Of a stretch of 27,822 nt of DNA, positions 18,655 to 25,849 are shown piece after piece (within the stretch, counting starts at the first letter, position 1; every line of letters starts with the position of its first letter). The DNA is from an uncultured Prosthecobacter sp. (lineage in GTDB: Bacteria; Verrucomicrobiota; Verrucomicrobiia; Verrucomicrobiales; Verrucomicrobiaceae), in NCBI GenBank assembly GCA_947523045.1, contig CANNUR010000010.1, forward strand, positions 1 through 27,822. The letters are read 5' to 3'. The notes beneath the pieces are model-generated. The model was not told the DNA's origin. It worked only from the letters and a program-made list of their open reading frames with translations, and searched no databases. Made by a program: the position numbers and the translations under genes.

Positions 18655-19176
18655 TCAGCCGAGCAGGCGCATGGCCCACTGCAGGGCGGAGGCGTGTTTC
18701 ATCGAGATGACGGTGTCGGCGACCTTGACGCCGAAGCTGAGGAATTCGTCGAGCTCCTTCATCTGCCGGTGGAAGTCGCGGCCGGGACCGGCGGGTTCCT
18801 CGCGGGTGCGCTCGGCGCAGTCGCGCAGCAGGCGCATGGCGGGTTCGATCTCGCGGCGTTTGCGCTCCTTCGAGATGGTGACGAAGATTTTCCAGACGTC
18901 CTTTTCCGCCTCGAAGAACTCCTTGCGCTCGCCCTTGCGGGTGACGATGCGCACGAGGTCCCAGCCGACCAGTTCCTTGAGGTTGGTGTGGGCGTTGCCG
19001 CGGCTGATCTCCAGCATGGCCATGACCTCATCGGTGCTCATCGGCTCGGGAGCGGTCATGAGCAGGGCGTGGATCATCGCCATCGTGCGGTTGATGCCCC
19101 ACTGGGTGCCGAGCGACCCCCACTGCGCCACGAAGTCCTCGCGCGCTTGCTCCCAGGCTGGGGGTTTCTTGCTCAC
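18655..19176 (-). CDS. GbsR/MarR family transcriptional regulator
   Basis: This 173-residue protein begins at a GTG at 19176 (no closer ATG gives a full-length domain). 'AREDFVAQWGSLGTQWGINRTMAMIHALLM' matches the conserved N-terminal helix region of GbsR-type regulators. The winged helix-turn-helix follows, with 'PMSTDEVMAMLEISRGNAHTN' and recognition-helix residues 'RGNAHTNLKEL', then wing 'DLVRIVTRKGERKEFFEAE'. A charged C-terminal helical region probably mediates dimerisation. Members of this family act as local repressors, and some respond to small molecules such as choline. The nearby symmetric palindromes at 19179-19196 and 18619-18636 suggest it controls its own gene and the two genes after it. 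The palindrome ends only 2 bases before the start codon, leaving no room for a ribosome-binding site, so the mRNA may be leaderless. Confidence 0.87.
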   Translation of the reverse strand: MSKKPPAWEQAREDFVAQWGSLGTQWGINRTMAMIHALLMTAPEPMSTDEVMAMLEISRGNAHTNLKELVGWDLVRIVTRKGERKEFFEAEKDVWKIFVTISKERKRREIEPAMRLLRDCAERTREEPAGPGRDFHRQMKELDEFLSFGVKVADTVISMKHASALQWAMRLLG

Positions 19177-19178
19177 GG

Positions 19179-19196
19179 TTTCAGTAAAAACTGAAA
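19179..19196. promoter_or_regulatory. Palindromic operator 1 (before the GbsR-type regulator gene)
   Basis: TTTCAG-TAAAAA-CTGAAA is a perfect 6-bp inverted repeat with a 6-bp AT spacer. Its inner end is 2 bases from the regulator's GTG start. The arms are identical to those at 18619-18636 and the spacer length is the same; only the spacer bases differ. Placement over the putative -10 element and start implies autorepression. Confidence 0.75.
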
Positions 19197-19210
19197 ATAC
19201 CGAAAGGCAA
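19183..19210 (-). promoter_or_regulatory. Candidate promoter for the GbsR-type regulator gene
   Basis: On the minus strand TTGCCT (19205-19210) and TTTACT (19183-19188) are 16 bases apart, each four of six to consensus. Initiation 7 bases past the -10 box falls on position 19176, the G of the GTG start. This would make the transcript leaderless and puts the -10 box inside the palindrome. Confidence 0.4.
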
Positions 19211-19248
19211 GGAGGATTTGTGAAATTCGTGCGCGAGCCGGCCGGCCC

Positions 19249-20373
19249 TCAATACACCGGCACCTGCGGGTCGATCTCCTTCGACCAGGCGGTGATGCCG
19301 CCGGCGACGTTCCAGACATCGGTGAAGCCCAGGTCGCGCAGGGCGGCAACGGCCTTGGCGCTGCGGCCGCCGAGCTTGCAGTGGACGACGATCTTGGTGT
19401 CGCGCGGCAGTTCGTCGGCGCGCGCGCCGACCTCGCCCAGCGGGATGAGGGTGGAGCCCTCGATGCGGGCGGTGGCGTATTCGTCGGGCTCGCGCACGTC
19501 GTGCAGGAAGTGCTTTTCGCCGCGCGCGCGCAGTTCGCGCAGGTCTTGAACGCTGAGGGTGGGGACGTCGGGGGGATTCATGCCGCAGAAACCGGTGTAA
19601 TCGATGGGTTCGGTGATGGAGGGATTGGGGCCGCAGACGGGGCACTCGGAGTCGCGCCGCAGGGTGAAGTCGCGGAAGCGCAGGGTCAGGGTGTCGACGT
19701 GGAGCAGTCGGCCGATGAGCGGTTTGCCGAGGCCGGTGATCAGCTTGATGACCTCCAGGGCCTGCAGGGTGCCGACCAGGCCGGGCAGGACGCCGAGCAC
19801 GCCGCCCTCGGCGCAGGTGGGCACCAGGCCGGGCTTGGGCGGCTGCGGCGACATGCAGCGGTAGCAGGGGCCGCCGAGGTGGGGCGCGAAGACGGAGACC
19901 TGGCCTTCGAAGCGCAGGATGCTGCCGTAGACATTCGGCTTGCCCTGCCAGACGGCGACGTCGTTCGACAGGTAGCGCGTTGGAAAGTTGTCGGTGCCGT
20001 CGAGCAGGATGTCGTAGCCGGCGGCGATCTCGCGGGCGTTGGCGGCGGTGAAGTACTCGGCGTGGCCGACGACCTCGACATGCGGATTGGTCTGCTGCAG
20101 GCGCGCGCGCGCGGCCTCGAGTTTGGGGCGACCGATGTCGTCCTGGCCAAACAGGATCTGGCGCTGCAGATTGGTCACCTCGACCTGGTCCGGATCGACC
20201 AGGCCCAGGCGGCCGACACCGGCGGCGGCGAGGTAGAGCGCAGCGGGCGAGCCGAGGCCGCCGGCGCCGATGCAGAGCACGCGGGCGGCGCGCAGCTTTT
20301 CCTGGGCCTCGCGACCGAAACCCGGGATGGCCAGGTGGCGGGCGTAGCGCTGGAGTTCGGCGGGGGTCAGCAT
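19249..20373 (-). CDS. ThiF/MoeB-type adenylyltransferase fused to rhodanese (MoeZ-like)
   Basis: This 374-residue protein starts at the ATG at 20373; an in-frame TTG at 20409 would add 12 residues. The E1-like domain has 'RYARHLAIPGFG', the nucleotide-binding 'GAGGLGSP' near residue 36, 'VDPDQVEVTNLQRQ', the 'LDGTDNFPTRYL' aspartate loop, and two zinc CxxC pairs ('CYRC' near 170, 'CPVCG' near 243). The C-terminal rhodanese domain (from about 270) keeps the catalytic loop 'HCKLGGRS' with Cys332. In known relatives the E1 part adenylates the C-terminal Gly-Gly of a small sulfur carrier (ThiS, MoaD or CysO type) and the rhodanese supplies sulfur. No carrier gene is present in the window, so the pathway (molybdopterin, thiamine, cysteine or tRNA thiolation) cannot be chosen. 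It lies 42 bases after the sulfatase stop on the same strand. Confidence 0.9.
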   Translation of the reverse strand: MLTPAELQRYARHLAIPGFGREAQEKLRAARVLCIGAGGLGSPAALYLAAAGVGRLGLVDPDQVEVTNLQRQILFGQDDIGRPKLEAARARLQQTNPHVEVVGHAEYFTAANAREIAAGYDILLDGTDNFPTRYLSNDVAVWQGKPNVYGSILRFEGQVSVFAPHLGGPCYRCMSPQPPKPGLVPTCAEGGVLGVLPGLVGTLQALEVIKLITGLGKPLIGRLLHVDTLTLRFRDFTLRRDSECPVCGPNPSITEPIDYTGFCGMNPPDVPTLSVQDLRELRARGEKHFLHDVREPDEYATARIEGSTLIPLGEVGARADELPRDTKIVVHCKLGGRSAKAVAALRDLGFTDVWNVAGGITAWSKEIDPQVPVY

Positions 20374-20415
20374 CGCAGGCAGTGGAGCATGAACGGGTGT
20401 GCCGGGCAACCGCGA

Positions 20416-21744
20416 TCAGGGTTTCTGCCAGGGCACCGAGCCGCCGCGCTGGATGTGGCGGCGCAGGGCGGTGGACAGCTCGTTGAAGACCTTGGGCGCT
20501 TTGCCGGCAAGGTTGGTCGTCTCCTGCGGGTCGTTTTTCAAATGGTAGAGTTCGAGCGGCGACCACGGATCGTTCTGCAGCAGCTTCCATTCGCCGCGCA
20601 CGATCGCCTCGTAGCTCTTGCCGCCATAGGCGGCCCCGCCCTCGCGGCGGACGAAGTACAGCTCGCGGTTGGCGGGCATGGCACGGCCTTCGAGCAGGGG
20701 CACGAGGCTGACGGCGTCGAGGTCCGGCGACGGCGGCACGCCGGCGAGTTCGAGGAAGGTGGGGAACACGTCGAAGTTGAGGCTGGCGTAGTCGCTCACC
20801 GAGCCGGGTTTCACCTGGCCGGGCCAGCGCAGGATGAAGGGCACGCGCAGGCCGCCGTCGTAGTGGCTCTGCTTGCCGTCGCGCCAGGGGTGATTGCTCT
20901 GGGCGTGGGGCAGGGAGCCGCCGTTGTCGGCGCTGAAGACGACCACCGTGTTCTTGTCGAGGCCGGTCTCGCGCAGGCAGGCGAGCACGCGGCCGATGTT
21001 GGCGTCGAGGTGCTCGACGAAGGCGACATTGGCGGCGCGCTTGGCATCCATGGCCGGGGCGCGTGCCTGCACCTTGTCCAGCCATTCGGCCGGCGGTTCG
21101 ATCGGGAAATGCGGGGCGTTGTAGGCGAGGTAGAGGAAGAAGGGTTTTTCTTTCGGGCGTCGCTCTCCCTTCAGGTAGGCGCAGGCCCAGTCGGTGAAGA
21201 GGTCGGTGGCATGGCCCTTCGGCTCGATCACCTCCCGGTTGAGGCGCATGTAATTCTGGTCGTGGCGCAAATGCGTCGTGTAGCTGTCCATCATGTCGCC
21301 GAGGAACCCGTGGAAGAGGTCGAAGCCGCGCTCGTTGGGCGTGTTCGGGCTCTCCAGGCCGAGGTGCCACTTGCCGATGAGGGCGCTGTGGTAGCCGGCC
21401 GGCTTCAAGGCGTCGGCCAGGGTCGGTACCCCGGGCGCGAAGTAGCCCCAGGAGTTTTCCGGCTGGGTGCGGATGACCCCGGGCACGCCGACGCGGTCCG
21501 GGTAGCGACCCGTGAGCAGGGCGGCGCGCGAGGGCGAGCAGACCGTGCAGTTGGCGCGCATGGCGGTGAATTTCAGGCCCTCGGCGGCGAGTTGGTCGAG
21601 GTGCGGCGTCTGCACATCGCTGCCGCCAAAAGCGGCGACATCGCCCCAGCCGTGGTCATCGGTGAAGATGACGAGGAAGTTGGGCTTTTCCGCCGCGGCG
21701 GTGAGGCCCGCGGCGAGCAGCAGGGAGGTGAGGAGGCGGAGCAT
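20416..21744 (-). CDS. Secreted sulfatase (formylglycine-dependent, arylsulfatase A-like)
   Basis: This 442-residue protein has a signal peptide ('LLTSLLLAAGLTAAAEK'). The sulfatase signature is intact: 'CSPSRAALLTGR', with Cys69 the residue converted to formylglycine. Metal ligands are visible as Asp29-Asp30 in 'FTDDHGWGD' and Asp-Asn in 'FSADNGG' near residue 272. 'GKWHLG' supplies the active-site Lys and His, and 'HYDGGLRVPFILRWPG' follows as expected. Length is normal for the S1 family. It should remove sulfate esters from polysaccharides or glycans in the periplasm or outside. No maturation enzyme is encoded nearby, so one must be elsewhere. It is divergent from the MFS transporter and directly upstream of the ThiF-rhodanese gene. 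The exact sulfatase subfamily and substrate cannot be judged by eye. Confidence 0.93.
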   Translation of the reverse strand: MLRLLTSLLLAAGLTAAAEKPNFLVIFTDDHGWGDVAAFGGSDVQTPHLDQLAAEGLKFTAMRANCTVCSPSRAALLTGRYPDRVGVPGVIRTQPENSWGYFAPGVPTLADALKPAGYHSALIGKWHLGLESPNTPNERGFDLFHGFLGDMMDSYTTHLRHDQNYMRLNREVIEPKGHATDLFTDWACAYLKGERRPKEKPFFLYLAYNAPHFPIEPPAEWLDKVQARAPAMDAKRAANVAFVEHLDANIGRVLACLRETGLDKNTVVVFSADNGGSLPHAQSNHPWRDGKQSHYDGGLRVPFILRWPGQVKPGSVSDYASLNFDVFPTFLELAGVPPSPDLDAVSLVPLLEGRAMPANRELYFVRREGGAAYGGKSYEAIVRGEWKLLQNDPWSPLELYHLKNDPQETTNLAGKAPKVFNELSTALRRHIQRGGSVPWQKP

Positions 21745-21900
21745 GGGCTTGGAAGATGGAAGATCGGAGATGGGGGTGGGAACGCAACGATGCGCGGGAA
21801 AACTTCTTTATCCTGAGCTTGCGGGTGCATTCGTGCTTGTCGGGGGGCGATTTGTCCCAAGAATCGGCGGTTCCGACCGTAAACACCTGCCACCGCTCCC

Positions 21901-23412
21901 ATGTCCCGCCCCCAGACCACCGCCACCGGCCGCAACATGGCCCTCATCGCCGCCTTTTTGGGCTGGCTCTTCGACGGCTTTGAAATGGGCCTGTTCCCGC
22001 TGATTGGCGTGCCGGCGCTGCGCGACCTGCTGCCAGGTCAGGATCCGGTGGTGGCGACGAATTGGTTCTCGGTCATCATCGCCACCTTCCTGGTGGGCGC
22101 GGCCACGGGGGGCGTGCTGTTCGGCTGGCTGGGCGACCGCATCGGCCGCGTGCGGGCGATGTCGTTCTCGATCTTCACCTACGCCATTTTCACCGGCCTC
22201 TGCGGCTTTGCGACGGAAGCCTGGCACATCGCCATCCTGCGCTTCATCGCCTCGCTCGGCATGGGCGGGGAGTGGGCGCTGGGCGTGGCCTTGGTCAATG
22301 AGCTGTGGACCAAGGGCAACCGCATCTGGGTGGCGGGCGCGATCGGTGCGGCGGCCAACATCGGCTACCTGCTGGTCGCCTTCCTCAGCCTCGGCCTGAA
22401 CAGCTACGTCGAGTCCTGGCACGAGGGTTCCATGGCCCTGGGGCTGTCACAAGAGTGGGCCGACAAGCTCTTCCAAAACAGCGGCTGGCGCTTCCTCATG
22501 ATCAGTGGCGCGCTGCCGGCCATCCTGATCTTCTTCATCCGTCTGTTTGTGCCGGAATCGGAGAAGTGGCACGAGGAGAAGGAGGCCGGCCACACCTCGC
22601 ACTGGAGCAACACCGACCTCTACGGCGTGGGCACCGGCGGCCTCGCCGGTCTGGTCATCATCTGGGCCTGGTCGCCCATGGGCGTGAGCTCCGTGGCGCA
22701 GGCCGGCCTGATCACCGTGGTCGGCCTGGCAGCCGTGCTTTGGGGCTACCTGTTCCCGGTGCGCCGTTACCTGGAGCGTGCCGGAATCGCCGGCGACCTC
22801 GGCGGTGTCGATCGCAAGCTGGTGATCCGCCACATGCTCATCGGTGCCAGCCTGGCGGGCGTCGCCCTGCTCGGCACCTGGGGCGCGGCGCAGCAGGCAC
22901 CGAAGTGGTCGTCCGAGTTGCAGGCCAACGGCTGGCTGCACCCGCGTGAATACACCCAGCTCGCCACCTCCTTCGGCGCCATCCTGGCCACCTTCTTCAT
23001 GCCGCTCGTGGCCGACCGCTTTGGTCGTCGCCTCACCTACTCGCTCACCTGCCTGGCCGCCTTCGGCAGCGCGGTGCTGTTCTACAAGACGAACTCGGAA
23101 ATCTCGAACTGGTTCTTCATCTCCGCCTTCCTCATCGGCGGTGTCAGCGCCTCGTTCTACGGCTTCTTCCCGCTCTACCTGCCCGAGCTGTTCCCGACCC
23201 GCGTGCGTGCCACCGGCCAGGGCTTCTGCTTCAATGTCGGCCGCATCATCGCCGCCGTCGGTGCGCTCCAGCTCGCCAATCTTGTCGGCCTGTTCGGCAG
23301 CAATGGCGCGACCTCCTCGGCCAATGCCTACATCGCGCTCTGCTCGGTCTACTTCATCGGCGTCGCCATCGTCTGGCTGGCACCGGAGACGAAGGGCAAG
23401 CCGCTGCAGTGA
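21901..23412 (+). CDS. MFS transporter of the sugar-acid / MHS type
   Basis: This 503-residue protein has about 12 membrane helices. Family motifs include 'GWLFDGFEMGLFPLIGVPAL' in the first helix, motif A 'GWLGDRIGRVRAMS' near residue 75, 'GMGGEWALGVALVNE' near 120, and the second-half motif A 'VADRFGRRLTYS' near 370. 'LPELFPTRVRATGQGFCFNVGR' is typical of the metabolite:H+ symporter and sialate/hexuronate groups. An extra loop of about 35 residues rich in Ser, Trp and Glu follows helix five. Import of a sugar acid or other small carboxylate is likely, but the substrate cannot be named. It starts 157 bases from the divergent sulfatase gene and is followed after 23 bases by the 764-residue gene, so the two are probably co-transcribed. 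The SDR at the right edge may act on the imported compound. Confidence 0.88.
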   Translation: MSRPQTTATGRNMALIAAFLGWLFDGFEMGLFPLIGVPALRDLLPGQDPVVATNWFSVIIATFLVGAATGGVLFGWLGDRIGRVRAMSFSIFTYAIFTGLCGFATEAWHIAILRFIASLGMGGEWALGVALVNELWTKGNRIWVAGAIGAAANIGYLLVAFLSLGLNSYVESWHEGSMALGLSQEWADKLFQNSGWRFLMISGALPAILIFFIRLFVPESEKWHEEKEAGHTSHWSNTDLYGVGTGGLAGLVIIWAWSPMGVSSVAQAGLITVVGLAAVLWGYLFPVRRYLERAGIAGDLGGVDRKLVIRHMLIGASLAGVALLGTWGAAQQAPKWSSELQANGWLHPREYTQLATSFGAILATFFMPLVADRFGRRLTYSLTCLAAFGSAVLFYKTNSEISNWFFISAFLIGGVSASFYGFFPLYLPELFPTRVRATGQGFCFNVGRIIAAVGALQLANLVGLFGSNGATSSANAYIALCSVYFIGVAIVWLAPETKGKPLQ

Positions 23413-23435
23413 GGCGCGCCTGATTCCTGACCGAC

Positions 23436-25730
23436 ATGCGCCCCGGTCCGCGTCGTTCGACCCCTCCGCTGCTTCCGCTCGGTGAACTCGTGCGTGCCCT
23501 GCCGACGGCCGGCTCGGGTGGGGCGCGACCGGCTGGCATCTGGAAGGAAGCCGATGCCCGCCACGGCGCGCGCCCCGACTGGCTGCTCTGGCGTCGCCTG
23601 CTCTCCGGCGGTCCGCCCCCGGCCGGCAGTCGCGAAGACGCGGCGGCCCTCGCCTTGCGTGCTCTGCGCGCGCGCGAACCCAGCGTCGCTTCGGCGGCCC
23701 TGGCCCTGCTGCCAGCGCTGCCCGTCGCGAAATTGAAGCCGGAGACCCGGGCCGAACTGGCGCGTGCGCTGGCCGCCCTGCCGGCCGCGCCGGAGACCGC
23801 GCTGGCGCACTGGCTGGGCCGCCGTGTCCTGTCGGTGGAGCCGTCCGCCGATGAAGCTCTGCAACAGTTGCGGCAATTGCAGGCCCTCGCTCCGAGCGGC
23901 TGGAAGCCGGGGCGCGCCTTCGATCTCGCCAACTTCACCACTGCGCCCTGGCAGACCGTTGAGCCGGCGCGGCTGGCCCGCTGGCTGGCCGATGCCGTGG
24001 CCGACCTCGTGCGCCATGCCTGGGCGAAGCCCGAGGCGTCGCTGGCCGACTGGCTGCTCACCGCCTGGCAAATGCGCCGCGACGCGCGGCCGGCCGGTGC
24101 GCTGCCGCGTTTCGAGGACACGGTCCTGCTGCTCGATGCCGCCGCGGCCTGGCGCCTGCAGGGCGAGCCGGCCGCAGCCGCGCGCCTGGAAGTCCTGGCC
24201 CTGCACCTGCTGCCACCGCGTTTGCCGGAGTCGCTGCAGCAGCGCGTTCGGGCGGCGGCCTGGCGATTGGCCGAGGCCGGGTTGGCGCCGCCGGTCGCCT
24301 GGCGGGTGCGACTCGATGATTTGCCCTTTCCCGGTGATCCCCCCAGCACACCCAACGGGGCGGAAACGGCGCGCCAGTGGCTGGATGCGGAAGATCCGGC
24401 GCTGCGGCACTTGCGCGAGGTTGTGGCTGAGGACCCCGACTGGGCCGTGCTGAGGTCGGCGGGTGTGGTCTTACAGTATCCTTTGGCTGCGCTCGGCTGG
24501 GTGGCCAAACGTGCGCAGGCCCATCAGGTGAAAAAGCAATACGAGCTGCTCGATGCCGCCACGCGGCTGGCCTTCCGGCATCAGTTGCTGGGCAGTCTCG
24601 GCCGCCTGCTGGCGGTGCGACCGGGGTCGGTGGACAACGTGGTGAATTTTGCCCGCGCCCTGCGCGCCAGTTTGCGCGGCCTGCCCTTCCTGCGTGACGA
24701 GGAAGCCTGGACCGCGGCGCAGTCGCACCTGCGGCAGGCCTGGGGGCGACTCGACACCGAGATCGACGACGCCGAGCTGCGCTTTCTGCTGCAGGAGACC
24801 CTGCAGGATCGTTTGACCACGACCCTGCGTCGCCTGCCGCCGCCCTCGCGGGTGGCGGCGCTGCGCCATCGCCACGGTCGCCGCGCGCCCTCCGATCTGG
24901 TGCGCGAGTTGGAGGCCGACCTCCGGCGCATGAACCTGCTGGAGCACCAGCGTCGGGTCGAGCTTTGGGAAGTGGCGGCCGCGCTGCGTGAGCGACCCGA
25001 ACTCGCCGGCACGGTTTGGGTCAGTGTTGTCGGTCCTGGCGATCCGGCCAGCGGTCGCTACAGCGCGTTGGTGCTCGGGCCGCGCGGCCAGCGGGAAATC
25101 CAGGGCCGTTTGCGTGCCGGCAGCGCCGAGGTGGCGCCGCTGGCGCAGGCGATCGCCGAGGCGGTGCAGGCCGTGGCCGAGGCCCCGGAATGGCTCGTGC
25201 TGGCGACCGATCTCGTCTGGCAGGCAACCGCCTGGGAGACGGTGCTGCGTCAGGCCGGATTGACAGCGGCCGTCGCGCGGGTGCCGGGCTGGGAATGGGC
25301 CTACCGTGTCCTGCGCGAACCGCCTGTCGAGGCCGTGCCCGCCCTCGTGCTGCGACCGGAGAACGCGCCGCTGCCAAGTTCTTTGCCGGCGGCGGTCAGC
25401 GGCTGCTGGTTGTTTCCCGGCGATGAACCCGCGCATGCCGGCACACGCTGGCAGTCGGTCGCCAGCGAGGGCCCGAGCCTGCGCTCGCTGGCGATCGGCG
25501 CGCAGGCGCAGGTGTTTTGCCTTGGCCCCGTGGCGGCGGGGGAAGGGTGGGGCGATGATCTCATCGCGCTCAGTCTGGCTCAGGCCTGTCGCAGTTTTGT
25601 CGCACCGGTGGTTCCGCTCGCGCCCGCAGAACAGGAGGAGGCGCTGCGCCTGCTGGAAACGGGCCGCGAGGGCCTGCAACGGCTGCTGGCGACCGGGAAC
25701 TGGCGGCTGCACGGCCTGCCTCCCACGTAG
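23436..25730 (+). CDS. Large helical protein with a possible inactive CHAT-like C-terminal domain
   Basis: This 764-residue protein has no signal peptide or membrane helix and should be cytoplasmic. Residues 1-500 are Ala/Leu/Arg-rich helices without clear TPR consensus. From about 525 the pattern changes to alternating strands and helices. 'VWVSVVGPGDPASGRYSALVL', then 'EWLVLATDLVWQATAWETVL' near 584, follow the layout of CHAT domains (compare the usual 'vPdgpLh.lPwe.L'). 'GDDLIALSLAQACRSFVAPV' near 703 matches the conserved 'GeGl..LarafL.aGarsVvasLWpv' segment. The places where the catalytic His ('ATHG') and Cys ('SACET') should stand read 'WLFPGDE' (about 656) and 'VFCLGPVA' (about 690), so neither catalytic residue is present. 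CHAT proteases are caspase-like, often with TPR scaffolds. This assignment is inferred by eye and not established. The start lies 23 bases after the MFS stop, so it probably shares that transcript. Confidence 0.7.
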   Translation: MRPGPRRSTPPLLPLGELVRALPTAGSGGARPAGIWKEADARHGARPDWLLWRRLLSGGPPPAGSREDAAALALRALRAREPSVASAALALLPALPVAKLKPETRAELARALAALPAAPETALAHWLGRRVLSVEPSADEALQQLRQLQALAPSGWKPGRAFDLANFTTAPWQTVEPARLARWLADAVADLVRHAWAKPEASLADWLLTAWQMRRDARPAGALPRFEDTVLLLDAAAAWRLQGEPAAAARLEVLALHLLPPRLPESLQQRVRAAAWRLAEAGLAPPVAWRVRLDDLPFPGDPPSTPNGAETARQWLDAEDPALRHLREVVAEDPDWAVLRSAGVVLQYPLAALGWVAKRAQAHQVKKQYELLDAATRLAFRHQLLGSLGRLLAVRPGSVDNVVNFARALRASLRGLPFLRDEEAWTAAQSHLRQAWGRLDTEIDDAELRFLLQETLQDRLTTTLRRLPPPSRVAALRHRHGRRAPSDLVRELEADLRRMNLLEHQRRVELWEVAAALRERPELAGTVWVSVVGPGDPASGRYSALVLGPRGQREIQGRLRAGSAEVAPLAQAIAEAVQAVAEAPEWLVLATDLVWQATAWETVLRQAGLTAAVARVPGWEWAYRVLREPPVEAVPALVLRPENAPLPSSLPAAVSGCWLFPGDEPAHAGTRWQSVASEGPSLRSLAIGAQAQVFCLGPVAAGEGWGDDLIALSLAQACRSFVAPVVPLAPAEQEEALRLLETGREGLQRLLATGNWRLHGLPPT

Positions 25731-25820
25731 GCGCTCTCGCCCGAGGGCGGGCTCAGGGACAGCGCAGGGGTTTTTCCCCAGCATGGCGTTCCTGGTAAAG
25801 CACCGCGTTGCGAGATAAAC

Positions 25821-25842
25821 CGCCCCCTTCAGCGGCGTTTTT
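25821..25842 (+). terminator. Weak terminator-like hairpin upstream of the second DUF1501 gene
   Basis: CGCC (25821-25824), a 9-base loop, GGCG (25834-25837) and then five T residues resemble a short intrinsic terminator. It lies 8 bases before the ATG at 25850, so it would sit inside that gene's leader unless transcription of the upstream gene ends here. The same gap also holds GGGG-TTTTT-CCCC at 25767-25779. Both stems are only 4 bp. Confidence 0.25.
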
Positions 25843-25849
25843 CTCTGCC

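Noticed and set aside
19181..21370. A 729-residue open frame on the minus strand
   Set aside because: It runs through the sulfatase and ThiF-rhodanese genes in another frame and is almost entirely Arg/Pro/Ala, a frame shadow.
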